64,000 bases of DNA from Egibacteraceae bacterium (GCA_035540635.1 DATLGH010000108.1:43345-107344); one strand, 5' to 3'; numbered from the stretch's first letter, positions 51,964 to 61,542 are shown. Numbers and translations: made by a program. Notes: generated by a model from the letters alone, not told the origin.

Positions 51964-53067
51964 ATGCACACACCGCTTGCCATCCTGCCTGCACACGCGC
52001 GCCGACGGGGGCTCGTGCTCCTGCTCGTCGCGAGCGTGCTGCCGGCCCTCGTCCTCCAGGCGCCACCGGCCGGGGCGGTCGCCCCGGGCGCGAACGGGCG
52101 GCTCGCCTGCGAGGGCGGACGACCCGACGCCGACGGTGTCATGCGCCCGCAGGTCTACACCATCAACCCCGACGGCACCGACGAGCGGATCCTCACCGAC
52201 CTGCCGACGCGCGACGGCGACCCGTCGTGGTCGCCCGACGGCACGAAGATCGCCTTCGAGAGCTTCCGCGACGACGGCTCGGAGGTCTACGTCATGAACG
52301 CCGACGGCACCGGCGTCACGCGCCTCACCTTCAACGGTCCTCCCGAGGACCGCGGCACGAACTGGTCGCCGGACGGAAGCCAGATCGTGTTCCACAGCGC
52401 GCGGTTCCCGGCCGCTGTGCCCGGGCCCGGGCACAGCGCCCTCGAGATCTTCATCATGAACGCCGACGGCAGCAACCAGACGCGGCTCACTCACAACAAC
52501 TTCCAGGACGCGCTCGCCGACATCTCGCCGCAGGGGCGGATCGCGTTCAACTCCAACCGTGACCTGGACCACGAGATCTACGACATGAACATCGACGGCA
52601 GCGACCAGCGGCGGTTGACGTTCTCCCCGGGCGAGGACGCGCACCCGTCCTACTCCCCCGACGGCAGCAAGATCGCCTTCCACAGCCGGCGGACGGGGCC
52701 CCTGAACATCTTCGTGATGGACGCCGACGGCTCCAACGTCCAGCAGATCACCTACAACACCACGGCCTCCGGGAACCACACGTACTTCCCGGTGTGGTCG
52801 CCCGACGGGACGAAGATCGCCTACACGGGACTCGTCGGCGGCGTGAACAACGTCTACGTCATGGACGCCGACGGCTCGAACGTCGTCCAGGTCACGAACT
52901 CGCCGGGCTTCGACGGGCGCTGCGACTGGGGTGTGGCGTCGCCGGAGACGAAGGACGAGTGCAAGAACGACGGCTGGCGTCGGTTCAACTCGCCGAACAA
53001 CCAGCGCTTCCGCAACCAGGGCCAGTGCGTGAGCTGGTTCAACGAGAGCCAGCGCAACCGCCTGTAG
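51964..53067 (+). CDS. Secreted TolB-like beta-propeller protein
   Basis: 367 residues from ATG 51964 (GGGGGGAG upstream). A signal peptide (RRRGLVLLLVASVLPALVLQ, then APPAGAVA) is followed by WD40-like/PD40 repeats, each with SWSPDGTKIAF or a variant and VMNADGTGVTRLT or a variant: six to seven blades, a full propeller. The C-terminus CKNDGWRRFNSPNNQRFRNQ with GQCVSWFN is a short cysteine-pair module that I recognise at the ends of many secreted actinobacterial proteins. Probably extracellular; role unknown. Confidence 0.88.
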   Translation: MHTPLAILPAHARRRGLVLLLVASVLPALVLQAPPAGAVAPGANGRLACEGGRPDADGVMRPQVYTINPDGTDERILTDLPTRDGDPSWSPDGTKIAFESFRDDGSEVYVMNADGTGVTRLTFNGPPEDRGTNWSPDGSQIVFHSARFPAAVPGPGHSALEIFIMNADGSNQTRLTHNNFQDALADISPQGRIAFNSNRDLDHEIYDMNIDGSDQRRLTFSPGEDAHPSYSPDGSKIAFHSRRTGPLNIFVMDADGSNVQQITYNTTASGNHTYFPVWSPDGTKIAYTGLVGGVNNVYVMDADGSNVVQVTNSPGFDGRCDWGVASPETKDECKNDGWRRFNSPNNQRFRNQGQCVSWFNESQRNRL

Positions 53068-53086
53068 ACCGGCACTCCGCCGGGAC

Positions 53087-53117
53087 GTAGCCGCGCGGCC
53101 CTCGGCCGCGCGGCTAC
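53087..53117. terminator. Bidirectional hairpin between tolB-like gene and helY
   Basis: GTAGCCGCGCGGCC (53087-53100), loop CTC, GGCCGCGCGGCTAC (53104-53117): a perfect 14-bp stem. It starts 20 bases after the + strand stop and contains the helY stop codon itself, so it can end transcripts from both sides. Confidence 0.75.
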
Positions 53118-55849
53118 AGGCCGGTGTAGGCGACGACCCCCCGGACCAGCGAGCGCGCCGCGCGGTGCGCGTCGGTGGCGAAGGAGCCGTCGGCGACGTC
53201 GCGCAGCTGGCGCAGCACGTCGTTCACCTGCTTCACGTTCCGCACGAAGTCGCCCGCGGTGAGCTCGTAGTCGCCGAGCGCCTCGTCGAGCGCGGCGCCC
53301 TGCGCCCAGCGCCACACGATGTCGGCGAACCCCGGGTCGGGCGGGCGCGTCGGGGGCAGCGACGCCGCCTCCTCGCGGGCGGTGACGTCCTCCCACACGG
53401 CCACGATCCTGTCGTAGGCCGCGCGCACCGCCGGGATCGGCAGGTTCGGCGGCGGAGGTTCCCTCAGCCGGCTCTCGTAGACGAAGACGCTCGCCACCGC
53501 CGCGAGCTCCGACGGGTCGAGCGCGTCGAGCAGACCCTCGCGCAGCGCCTCGGCGAGCACGAGGTCGGTCTCGGCGTAGAGCCCGGCGAGGAGCAGCCCG
53601 TCGGGGGTGGGCCGGGGGTCCTGCCGGTCGCCGGTGAGGTAGTCCAGTGCGGTGAGCACCCCGATGATGCGGTCGAGCTGGCGCACGAGCGACCCGGTGC
53701 GCCGGCGGACGCGCCGCTCTATGCGCTCGGTCTCCTCGACGAGGTCGTCGTGGCGGCGTGCCCACACCTCGATGTCGGGCAGGCGCGGGTCGGCGTGCAC
53801 CGGGTGCGCGCGCAGAGCCGCGCGCAGCTCGGCGACACGCGCCGCGACGGCGGGGTCCGCCCGGCGTCCACCGTCCCCCCGGGCCGGCGGCGGCGCCTCG
53901 ACGGCCCGCAGCGCCTGGGCGACCTCCTTGCGGTAGGCGCTCTGCCGCGGCCCTCCCACGTGCGGCAGTGGGATCCAGCCGGCCTGGCGGGGCGGCCCGT
54001 CGAACTCGCGGGGCCCGAGGCGCAGGAGCTTGCGGTCGTCGGTCACGACCCCGACGAGCGGGGTTCCCGAGCGGCTGACGGTGCGGGAGACGACCGCGGC
54101 CACACGGCGGTCCGAGCCGCCGCCGGGCAGGACGATGACGTCGCCCTCGCGCAGCGACGCGAGGCCCGCCTCGACGTCCTCGCCGGCTCTGCGGCGTCGC
54201 TCCTTCGCTCCTGAGGACTCCAGCCGGGACAGCTCACGGCGCAGTGCCCAGTACTCGGCGAAGCTGCCCGCCTCGGAGTGCAGGTTCTCCGCGTAGCCGG
54301 CGAGCGCCTCGCGGTTGCGGGCGAGTCGCGCCTCGTCGCCGGCGACGGTCGCGTCCGCCTGGAACTGGGCGAACGAGCGGGCCAGCAGCCCCTCTGCCTC
54401 CACGCGGTCGTGGCGGCGCAGGAGGTTGACGGCCATGTTGTAGGAGGGTGCGAAGCTCGACTGCAGGGGCTCGACGCGCCGGCCGACGAGGGACGCGACC
54501 GTCGGGAAGTCGACGTCGCGCTGGTAGAGCACGACGGCGTGACCGACCGGGTCGAGGCCGCGGCGGCCGGCCCGGCCGGTCAGCTGGGTGAACTGGCCGG
54601 GCGTCAGCAGCTCGTGGCGCTGGCCGTTCCACTTCTCGAGACGCTCGATGACGACCGTGCGCGCCGGCATGTTGATCCCGAGTGCGAGCGTCTCCGTGGC
54701 GAAGCAGATCTTCACGAGGTTGCGGACGAACAGCTCCTCGACGGTCTCCTTGAACACCGGAACCATGCCGGCGTGGTGGGCGGCGATGCCGAGGTCGAGG
54801 GCGGCCGCCCACTCGGCGAACCCGAGCGCGCGGAGGTCCTCCGGTGGCAGGTCGGCCGTGCGCGCGGCGACGACGGCGCGGATCTCGTCGGCCTCGGCGC
54901 GGTTCGTGAGCCGCACGCCGTCGCGCACGAGCTGCTCGACGGCGTCGCTGCAGCCGGCGCGCGAGAAGATGAAGACGATCGCGGGCAGCCACTTGCGCCG
55001 GCGCAGCTCGAGCGCGAGCTCGCTGCGGCGCGGGGGGCGCAGCCGCATCCCGCTGTGCTGGCGGTAGCCGCGCCGCGACGGGCGCCCCGTGGCGCCGGCA
55101 CGCCGCTCGAGCATGAGCACCTCGGGGTTGGCCACGCCGCCCTGCGCCTGCCTGGCGGCGGCCACGCGCTCGGGCGAGGGCGCCTTCCCGCCCTTCTTGC
55201 CGGCCCGGAAGACGGGGTACACGCCGTCGTTGACGGCGTAGTGGTGCTCGAGCGGGACCGGCCGGTACTCGGAGATGACGACGTCGCACGAGTCGCGCAC
55301 GCTGCTCAGCCAGGCGCCGAACTCCTCTGCGTTGGAGACGGTCGCCGACAGGCAGGCCAGCTGCACGCTCATCGGCAGCTGGATGATGACCTCCTCCCAC
55401 ACCGCTCCCCGCTCGCGGTCGGCGAGGTAGTGGACCTCGTCGAGGACGACGGCGTGCAGGCCGGTGAGCGTCGACGACCCCTCGTAGAGCATGTTGCGGA
55501 GCACCTCGGTCGTCATGACGACGACGGGGGCTTCGCCGTTCACGACGTTGTCGCCGGTGAGCAGGCCGACCTTCTCCGCACCGTGGCGGCGGGTCAGGTC
55601 GTGGAACTTCTGGTTCGACAGCGCCTTGATCGGTGTGGTGTAGAAGCACTTGCCGCCGCGCTCGAGCGCCCGCCACACCGCGTACTCGCCCACGACCGTC
55701 TTGCCGGCGCCGGTGGGCGCGGCGACGAGGCACGAGCGCTCCTCGGCGAGCGCGGTGATGCCGGCGATCTGGAAGTGGTCGAGCGCGAAGCCGTAGGCGG
55801 CGGCGAAGACCGCGTACGGCGCGGCAGGGACCGGTGCGGGGTCCGTCAC
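53114..55849 (-). CDS. helY: DEAD/DEAH-box RNA helicase HelY (Ski2/Mtr4-like)
   Basis: 911 residues from GTG 55849. Motif I APTGAGKT (44-51), motif Ia TTPIKALSNQK, motif II LDEVHYLADRERG, motif III CLSATVSNAEEFG, helicase C with RTVVIERLEKWNG and QLTGRAGRRGLDPVGH (motif VI), then rRNA-processing/DSHCT C-terminal domain (LSRLESSGAKERRRRAGEDV; YDRIVAVWEDVTAREEAASL). Family length and order fit mycobacterial HelY. GTGA overlap with tatC. Probable ATP-dependent RNA helicase in RNA processing; direct function in bacteria is not well known. Confidence 0.95.
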   Translation of the reverse strand: MTDPAPVPAAPYAVFAAAYGFALDHFQIAGITALAEERSCLVAAPTGAGKTVVGEYAVWRALERGGKCFYTTPIKALSNQKFHDLTRRHGAEKVGLLTGDNVVNGEAPVVVMTTEVLRNMLYEGSSTLTGLHAVVLDEVHYLADRERGAVWEEVIIQLPMSVQLACLSATVSNAEEFGAWLSSVRDSCDVVISEYRPVPLEHHYAVNDGVYPVFRAGKKGGKAPSPERVAAARQAQGGVANPEVLMLERRAGATGRPSRRGYRQHSGMRLRPPRRSELALELRRRKWLPAIVFIFSRAGCSDAVEQLVRDGVRLTNRAEADEIRAVVAARTADLPPEDLRALGFAEWAAALDLGIAAHHAGMVPVFKETVEELFVRNLVKICFATETLALGINMPARTVVIERLEKWNGQRHELLTPGQFTQLTGRAGRRGLDPVGHAVVLYQRDVDFPTVASLVGRRVEPLQSSFAPSYNMAVNLLRRHDRVEAEGLLARSFAQFQADATVAGDEARLARNREALAGYAENLHSEAGSFAEYWALRRELSRLESSGAKERRRRAGEDVEAGLASLREGDVIVLPGGGSDRRVAAVVSRTVSRSGTPLVGVVTDDRKLLRLGPREFDGPPRQAGWIPLPHVGGPRQSAYRKEVAQALRAVEAPPPARGDGGRRADPAVAARVAELRAALRAHPVHADPRLPDIEVWARRHDDLVEETERIERRVRRRTGSLVRQLDRIIGVLTALDYLTGDRQDPRPTPDGLLLAGLYAETDLVLAEALREGLLDALDPSELAAVASVFVYESRLREPPPPNLPIPAVRAAYDRIVAVWEDVTAREEAASLPPTRPPDPGFADIVWRWAQGAALDEALGDYELTAGDFVRNVKQVNDVLRQLRDVADGSFATDAHRAARSLVRGVVAYTGL

Positions 55850-56673
55850 GCGGAGCTGAGCGCCTCCTGGCGCCGGCGGCGGCGCTCGACGTAGCGGGCG
55901 ACGAGGATGGACAGCTCGTAGAACGCCACGAGCGGGGCGGCCATCAGCGCCATGGTCAGCGGGTCCTGGGTCGGCGTGATGATCGCCGCGGCCACGAAGG
56001 TGCCGAACAGCGCGTGGCGGCGCCAGCGCCGGAGGGACGCAGCGGTCACCACGCCCATGAGCGACAGCATGACGAGCACGAGGGGAAACTCGAACGCAAG
56101 CCCGAAGCTGATCATGACCTGGAGCATGAACCCGAGATAGGCGTTCGCGTCGAGCAGCGCGACGACGTCCTCGCCGGCGAGCGACAGCAGGAACTCGAGG
56201 CCGCGGGGGATCACGATGTAGCTGAACACCGCACCGCCGACGAACAGCAGCTGGCTGATCACGACGAAGGGCAGGGCGTACTTGCGCTCGACGGGCTCGA
56301 GCCCCGGCGTGACGAAGCGCCAGATCTGGTAGCACACGTAGGGGGCGGCGAGCACGACGGCCACGACCGCCGCGGCCTTCAGGCTGAGGAAGAACATCGC
56401 GAGCGGCTCGGTCACGATGAGCTGGCAACGCTCGGCGTCAAAGATCTGCGAGCCGGCCCGCAGCGCCGGGTCGAGCTCGCAGTAGGGCCTGATGAGGACC
56501 GAGAAGACCTGGTGGCGGAAGAGGAACCCGACGAGGAAGCCGAGCACGACGGCCACGGCGGACTTGAACAGGCGTGAGCGCAGCTCGTTGAGGTGCTCGA
56601 ACAGCGTCATCTCGCCGGGGGCCGGCGGCGCGCTGTCACCCCCCGCGTCGCGTGGCGTCGCGGTCGCGGTCAT
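55846..56673 (-). CDS. tatC: Sec-independent protein translocase TatC
   Basis: Core twin-arginine translocase subunit, 275 residues with six membrane helices. N-terminal MTLFEHLNELRSRLFKSAVA with the conserved E and LR of the signal-peptide-binding site, TPGLEPVERKYALPF, GLAFEFPLVLVMLSLMGVV, FGTFVAAAIITPTQDPLTMA. ATG 56673 is 10 bases after tatA; the stop overlaps helY. Confidence 0.96.
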   Translation of the reverse strand: MTATATPRDAGGDSAPPAPGEMTLFEHLNELRSRLFKSAVAVVLGFLVGFLFRHQVFSVLIRPYCELDPALRAGSQIFDAERCQLIVTEPLAMFFLSLKAAAVVAVVLAAPYVCYQIWRFVTPGLEPVERKYALPFVVISQLLFVGGAVFSYIVIPRGLEFLLSLAGEDVVALLDANAYLGFMLQVMISFGLAFEFPLVLVMLSLMGVVTAASLRRWRRHALFGTFVAAAIITPTQDPLTMALMAAPLVAFYELSILVARYVERRRRRQEALSSA

Positions 56674-56683
56674 GGCGAAGGGC

Positions 56684-56905
56684 TTACTGCTCCGGGTTGC
56701 GCGAGGTGTGCTCGGTCACCTGCTCGGCTGCACCGGCCTCGCCGGGGGCGTCCTCCTTGCCCTCACCGAGGCCCCTCTTGAAGTTCTTGATGCTCTTGCC
56801 GACGGAGCTGCCGAGCTCGGGGAGCTTCTTGGCGCCGAAGAGCAGCACGAAGACGAGCAGGATGATGATCCACTCTGGCCCGCCTGGTGGAGTGATCGCG
56901 AACAT
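56684..56905 (-). CDS. tatA: Sec-independent protein translocase TatA
   Basis: 73 residues: short N-tail, membrane helix ([20 protein letters not shown]), the FGxxKLP hinge, amphipathic helix [20 protein letters not shown] and a polar acidic tail. Forms the protein-conducting assembly for folded proteins with TatC encoded directly after it. Confidence 0.96.
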   Translation of the reverse strand: MFAITPPGGPEWIIILLVFVLLFGAKKLPELGSSVGKSIKNFKRGLGEGKEDAPGEAGAAEQVTEHTSRNPEQ

Positions 56906-56949
56906 CGGTGTCCCCAGCTTCCTGCCGGCGCCGGCGCCAGCCTCCCCCG

Positions 56950-57207
56950 TCAGTGTACGCGAGGGTGCGCGGCTCGCCCGGGCCTTCGGCGGCGGGCGTT
57001 CCAGGTCTCGGCGATCGCCTCGAGCTCGGTCGCCGCGACCGCCGCCTCCTCCGCGAGCTCGTCGACGAGGGGGCGCAGACGGTTCCCGGTGGTCCTCATC
57101 GCTGCGGCGAGGGCACCGATGGCCGCCTTCACCTGCAGGGCCGAGAGCACGACGGCTGCCACGGACAGGACCGCGAGGCTGAGCGCTACAACGACGAACA
57201 CCGGCAT
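56950..57207 (-). CDS. Small membrane-anchored hypothetical protein
   Basis: 85 residues: an N-terminal membrane helix ([20 protein letters not shown]) followed by a helical region ([32 protein letters not shown]). The layout recalls DUF948-like or TatB-like anchored coiled coils, but no TatB hinge is present. Between tatA and the paf genes, in the same direction, with only 44 bases to tatA. Confidence 0.7.
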   Translation of the reverse strand: MPVFVVVALSLAVLSVAAVVLSALQVKAAIGALAAAMRTTGNRLRPLVDELAEEAAVAATELEAIAETWNARRRRPGRAAHPRVH

Positions 57208-57274
57208 GGCGTCAGCCTGGCGATGGGATCGGACGGCGCAACACGGCGGCGAGTCTAGCCGCCGACCGCCGGTC

Positions 57275-57592
57275 TCAGTGCTCGACGAGCTCCAGGAGCC
57301 GGTCGAACCAGCCGTCGGTGGCGAGCAGGGCGTGGAAGTCGAGGAGGTCGTCGCAGGTGATCGCAGGCCCGCCCGCGCGGCTGGGGTTCAGCGAGAGGCA
57401 CGGCACCCCGGCGGTGACGAGCAGGCGGACGACGCGCTCGTCGGCGCGCTTGCGGACATGCAGCCGGCATCCGGGGCACCCGAACGCGTAGAAGGACTCC
57501 GGGCCCGCGTCGGCGTCGGCCCGGAGCTCGATGTCGTCCGGCGCCAGCTCGACCTCTCCGCAGGCGGGGCAGTGCGTCTTGATGGTCGTCAT
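57275..57592 (-). CDS. Hypothetical zinc-finger-like protein
   Basis: 105 residues from ATG 57592, GGAGGG 7 bases upstream. Two CxxC pairs (HCPACGEVEL and FGCPGCRLHVRKR) suggest a zinc ribbon; the second half (VPCLSLNPSRAGGPAITCDD) is a small helical domain. A frame extension to ATG 57607 is possible. No family named; it lies in the paf-tat cluster on the same strand. Confidence 0.7.
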   Translation of the reverse strand: MTTIKTHCPACGEVELAPDDIELRADADAGPESFYAFGCPGCRLHVRKRADERVVRLLVTAGVPCLSLNPSRAGGPAITCDDLLDFHALLATDGWFDRLLELVEH

Positions 57593-57666
57593 CGTCGGTC
57601 CCTCCATCCAACACCCGTCGGGCTCATGACGTATGTCGGTTCGCGGACCATGTGCCTTGAGCAACT

Positions 57667-58665
57667 TCACGGACCGTCGCCGGCCCGGTAGCGGGCCAGG
57701 GTGCGCCGGGCGAGCGCGGCGACGGCCTCGGTGAGCTCGGGCGGCTCGACGACGCGGACCGCGTCCCCGAGCCCCAGGACGAGACGGGCGATCCACTCGC
57801 GCTCGCCGGTACGCAGGGTGACGCGGCGGACGTCACCGCGGTCGGTGGCGTCCTCGACCACGGCCCACTCGGCCACCCACCAGGCGCGCACGTCGAGGTC
57901 GAGCACGACCTGTTCGTGGTGCTCGGCGGGTTGGTAGGCCGGCGGCGGCAGCGCCGGTCGCTCCCCGGCGTCGGTCACCTCGTCGGTGACCTCGAGGTCG
58001 CGGATGCGGTCGAGGCGGAAGTCGCGGGGTCCCTGCACGAGACGGCAGTAGCCCTGCAGGTACCACGAGCCGAGGGATCCGGACAGACCCCAGGGCTCCA
58101 CCTCGCGGCGGGTGACCTCCGCCTTGGAGGCGGAACGGTAGGTGATGCGCACGACCCGCCCCTCGACGACGGCCTCGCGCAGGGCCGGCAGGTGCTCGTC
58201 GCCCTGCGCCCGGAGGTCGACGGCGATGCGCGGCGAGACCGGCTCGTCGTCGCGCTCGCGCCGCACGGGGGCCTCCGCCACCGAGGCGCCGAGCAGGTCG
58301 GTGAGCTTGCGCTCGGCCGTGGCCAGCGCCGGGGACTCGGGGAACGCGGCCACACCGGACAGGGCTCGGGCGGCGAGCAGCAGGGTGAGGGCCTCGCGGA
58401 GGCTGAGCCGCAACGGCCGGCTGAAGAAGTCGGCCATCCGCACGGTCACCCGGTCGCCGACGATCCACGCCTCGACGAGGTCGCCGCCCCCGTAGCCGGG
58501 CAGCCCACAGTAGCCGAGGATGTCGAGATCGCTGCTGAGCTCGTCCCTCGACAGACCGAATCGGGCGGTGACCTCCTCGACGCTCGCCCCGGGGTGGTCG
58601 AGCAGCCAGGGAACCATGGTGAGGATGCGCTCGAGGCGCTGGAGCGTGCTCGCCGGGCGGCTCAC
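57667..58665 (-). CDS. pafC: WYL-domain transcriptional regulator PafC
   Basis: 332 residues: N-terminal winged helix (LERILTMVPWLLDHPGASVE, EVTARFGLSRDELSSDLDIL), then the WYL sensor domain (VVRITYRSASKAEVTRREVE, PWGLSGSLGSWYLQGYCRLV) and the WCX C-terminal extension. Together with PafB it activates the mycobacterial LexA-independent DNA-damage response. ATGA overlap with pafB, as in other actinobacteria. Confidence 0.93.
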   Translation of the reverse strand: MSRPASTLQRLERILTMVPWLLDHPGASVEEVTARFGLSRDELSSDLDILGYCGLPGYGGGDLVEAWIVGDRVTVRMADFFSRPLRLSLREALTLLLAARALSGVAAFPESPALATAERKLTDLLGASVAEAPVRRERDDEPVSPRIAVDLRAQGDEHLPALREAVVEGRVVRITYRSASKAEVTRREVEPWGLSGSLGSWYLQGYCRLVQGPRDFRLDRIRDLEVTDEVTDAGERPALPPPAYQPAEHHEQVVLDLDVRAWWVAEWAVVEDATDRGDVRRVTLRTGEREWIARLVLGLGDAVRVVEPPELTEAVAALARRTLARYRAGDGP

Positions 58666-59606
58666 CGGCCCCCTCCCGCCGCCCGCTGGAGGCGCTCGAC
58701 GACCTCGGCCCGCAGTTCGGCGGGGCCGCGCACCTCGAGATCAGGCCCGAGCTCGAGCACCCAGCGCAGGAAGTCCCCGCGGTCCCCGACGGCGACGGTG
58801 TACGCGGTCCAGCCGCCGGCGTCGGGACGCCCGCCCCCTCGCGCCCGGCGCGCGACGAGCCAGGCGACCTCAGGCGCGGCGACGACCTCCGCCGTCTCCG
58901 GTCCTCCGGGCGCTGGAGCGGGAACGACGTCATCGACGTCCACCGCGGGCGGCGGTGGGAAGGCGCCCGGCTCGCCTGCCATGGTGACCTTGCCGGCGAT
59001 GCGGTCGAGCCGGAAGGCCCTGCTCTCCCCGCGGTCGTGGTCGTGGCCGACGAGGTACCAGCGGCCGCGACGGTGCACGAGCGCGTGGGGGTCGACCGTG
59101 CGCGCCGACGGCTCGCGTCCGGGGGGACGGTAGCGGAAGCGCACGGGCGCGCGGGTGAGCTGGGCCGCGAGGAGCACCTCCCGGTGCGGGGGCGCCTCGA
59201 ACGCGACGCCCACGACCGGTCGCGGACTGTGGGGCGCCGCTTCGCCGGCGTCGACCTCGAGCTTGAGCAGTCCGACGCCGGCCTCGTCGACGAGGCCGGT
59301 AGCCTGTAGCGCGAGCGCGAGTGCGGCCAGCTCGTCGCGGTCGAGGCGCACCTCCGGCAGGTCGTAGTGGCGTGGGTCGATGCGATAGCCCTGCAGGTCG
59401 CTCCAGCGGTCGACGCGCCGGGTCTCGAGCGGCACCCCGAGCGCCCGCAGGTCCGCCTTGTCCCGCTCGAACATGCGGCGGAAGGCCTCGTGGTCGGGCT
59501 GGCCGTAGCCCGCGACGCGCCTGCGGACCTCCTCGGCGGTCATGGGCCGGCGGGTCTCCCGCAGGGCGATGACGAGGTTGAGCAGGCGCTCCAGCCGTTC
59601 GGTCAT
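58662..59606 (-). CDS. pafB: WYL-domain transcriptional regulator PafB
   Basis: 314 residues from ATG 59606. Winged helix TERLERLLNLVIALRETRRP with MTAEEVRRRVAGYG, WYL domain PVRFRYRPPGREPSARTVDP and HALVHRRGRWYLVGHDHDRG, and a WCX tail. Partner of PafC; the heterodimer binds damage-response promoters. First of the pafB-pafC-(two small genes)-tatA-tatC-helY order. In some actinobacteria pafA (Pup ligase) precedes pafB; here LivM-like permease genes lie upstream instead. Confidence 0.93.
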   Translation of the reverse strand: MTERLERLLNLVIALRETRRPMTAEEVRRRVAGYGQPDHEAFRRMFERDKADLRALGVPLETRRVDRWSDLQGYRIDPRHYDLPEVRLDRDELAALALALQATGLVDEAGVGLLKLEVDAGEAAPHSPRPVVGVAFEAPPHREVLLAAQLTRAPVRFRYRPPGREPSARTVDPHALVHRRGRWYLVGHDHDRGESRAFRLDRIAGKVTMAGEPGAFPPPPAVDVDDVVPAPAPGGPETAEVVAAPEVAWLVARRARGGGRPDAGGWTAYTVAVGDRGDFLRWVLELGPDLEVRGPAELRAEVVERLQRAAGGGR

Positions 59607-59673
59607 GTTCCCCGGCAGCCTACCGGGCCGACCCGTCGGCGCCTGTGTGACGGCGCGGCGCGACGGGTCGGTG

Positions 59674-60642
59674 TCAGCCGAGGCGCAGGCGGCGCAGGAG
59701 CTGCGCGGCGCGGCCGGTCGCACCGACGCGGGTCGCCCACCCGGCAAGGCCGCCGGGGCGCCCCATCACCGCCGCCACGACGAGCAGTACCGCCGGCAGC
59801 GTCACGGCGGCGTGGCCCATGGCCAGGGCGATCCGCGCGGCGAGGAGGAAGACGGCCGCGCCGACGAGGGCTCCCGCGATCGACCATGCGCCGCCGAGGA
59901 GCGGTATCGCGAGGTAGGCGATCGCGGTGGTCGGGGCGAAGTCGAGCGGGCTCGGCAGGCCCTCGTGGAGGATCATGCCGACCCAGCCGGCGATGCCCGC
60001 CAGCGCGCCCGACAGGGCGACGCCCTCGACCCAGGGGCGGGGTGAGCCCGGCACGTCGCCAGCGCCAGCGCCGGCCCCGACGGTGAGCAGACGGCGCCCG
60101 AAGCGGGCGCGCTGGAGCGCGCCCACCACCGCGCAGGCCAGGGCGGCCACGGCGAGGCCCGTGAAGTAGAGGGTGCGGTGGCGGCCGAGGTCCATGCCGA
60201 GCAGCGCGGGGGGCGCGAGCGGACGGAAGACGTAGCGGGGCACGACCAGGCCGGTGGCCACGGTGAGGAGGAGGGAGGTGGCCGGCAGCCACCGACGCGG
60301 GTCGGCGGCGGCCGGCGCGAGCGCGAGCATGCCGGCGATGCCACCGAGGACCGCAGCGCCGGCGAGGGCCACGCCGGCGCCGTGCCCGCGCACGAGCAGC
60401 GCGCCGGTGGCTGCCGCCCCGGCGGCCACCGCGGCGGGTTGGAAGAGCGTGACGACCCGCAACCACCCGACCGTGACGGTCAGCGAGAGCCCGATGAGGA
60501 CGAGGGCCACCGCCTGCGAGCCGGTGCCGTGCGCGGCCGGGGTCGGGAGGAGGAAGGGCCAGAGCACCGCCGCGGCGAGAAGGACTCCCGCAGTGGGCAG
60601 ATGGCGGCGGAATCCGCTCGCGGGTGCGGGGGGGACGCTCAC
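59674..60642 (-). CDS. Branched-chain amino-acid ABC permease-like protein (LivM-like)
   Basis: 322 residues from GTG 60642, about nine membrane helices with the BPD_transp_2 pattern: LTVTVGWLRVVTLFQPAAVA, LPSPLDFAPTTAIAYLAIPL, LGGAWSIAGALVGAAVFLLA. The family EAA-like region is weak, so substrate assignment is tentative. GTGA overlap with the LivH-like gene. No ATPase or binding protein is next to them. Confidence 0.75.
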   Translation of the reverse strand: MSVPPAPASGFRRHLPTAGVLLAAAVLWPFLLPTPAAHGTGSQAVALVLIGLSLTVTVGWLRVVTLFQPAAVAAGAAATGALLVRGHGAGVALAGAAVLGGIAGMLALAPAAADPRRWLPATSLLLTVATGLVVPRYVFRPLAPPALLGMDLGRHRTLYFTGLAVAALACAVVGALQRARFGRRLLTVGAGAGAGDVPGSPRPWVEGVALSGALAGIAGWVGMILHEGLPSPLDFAPTTAIAYLAIPLLGGAWSIAGALVGAAVFLLAARIALAMGHAAVTLPAVLLVVAAVMGRPGGLAGWATRVGATGRAAQLLRRLRLG

Positions 60643-61499
60643 CGCTCGCCGCCCGCCGCCGGCGCCGCGGTCTGCGACACGACCAGCACGCTGAGGACGG
60701 CGATGCCGATCGCGGGCAGCAGGATGGTCGCGCCCGTGGGGTCGATGAGACGCACGAGCGCCTCCGCCACGCCGAGTCCGAGTCCGGCGGCGGCGGCCTC
60801 CGTCGTGCTGCCGCGGCCCGCCAGCGCCGCCGCCGCCGCGCGGACCGCGAGACCCACGGGGTCCGCGCCCGCCAGGACCACCGCGCGCGCCGCCTCGTCC
60901 GCCGTCACGAGCACACCTCCGGCGAGCACGGTGCTGGCCGCCAGCGCGGCTCCGGACGCGGCCCACCGTCGGCCGGGGTTCAGCCCCCCCGGAAGCAGCC
61001 GCTGCCCTCGTGAGGAGACGAGCAGGAACGCCGCTCCCGCCCCGAGCACGAAGGCGCCGAGCCCGCCGGCGACGCCACCGGTCCCCCCCACCGGTGAGGC
61101 GCCCATCGGCAGTGCGCCGGCTGCAAGGGGCGGCATCCCGAGCGGGGCGGCCTGGAGGGGGACCAGCAGCCCGACGCAGGCCACCGCGGCGCCCAGCACG
61201 GCGACGTCCCCGATGGCGGAGGGCCGCTGCGGCACGTCCCTGGCACGCTCGTCGAGCAGGAGTGCGAGCCGGCCGAGGACGGCCCCCGCGGCACCCACGA
61301 CGACGAACGCAAGGACGGGGGGGAGTGCCGACAGGCGGGCCCCGAGCGCCACGGCGACCCCCCCGACGGCACCGACACCGAGGTGCGGCAGCATGCCGCC
61401 GCGCGCGGAGCGGCTCCAACCTGCGGCAACAGCGAGGACTCCGCCCAGGGCCAGTCCCTGGACGACGCCAGCGGACAGCGCACCCTCCACCGGGCGCAT
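60639..61499 (-). CDS. Divergent ABC permease-like protein (LivH-like)
   Basis: 286 residues from ATG 61499; about eight Gly/Ala-rich membrane helices. The pairing with a LivM-like gene and an opening VVQGLALGGVLAVAAGWSRS suggest the LivH position, and AGLGLGVAEALVRLIDPTGA matches the GxGxxE region of such permeases, although motif conservation is poor. Function inferred mostly from the neighbour. Divergent from the PBP gene across 59 bases. Confidence 0.6.
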   Translation of the reverse strand: MRPVEGALSAGVVQGLALGGVLAVAAGWSRSARGGMLPHLGVGAVGGVAVALGARLSALPPVLAFVVVGAAGAVLGRLALLLDERARDVPQRPSAIGDVAVLGAAVACVGLLVPLQAAPLGMPPLAAGALPMGASPVGGTGGVAGGLGAFVLGAGAAFLLVSSRGQRLLPGGLNPGRRWAASGAALAASTVLAGGVLVTADEAARAVVLAGADPVGLAVRAAAAALAGRGSTTEAAAAGLGLGVAEALVRLIDPTGATILLPAIGIAVLSVLVVSQTAAPAAGGER

Positions 61500-61542
61500 G
61501 GTAGGGGGTCCGAGGAATGCCGCCGGGCGGGTGCAGCGCGCG

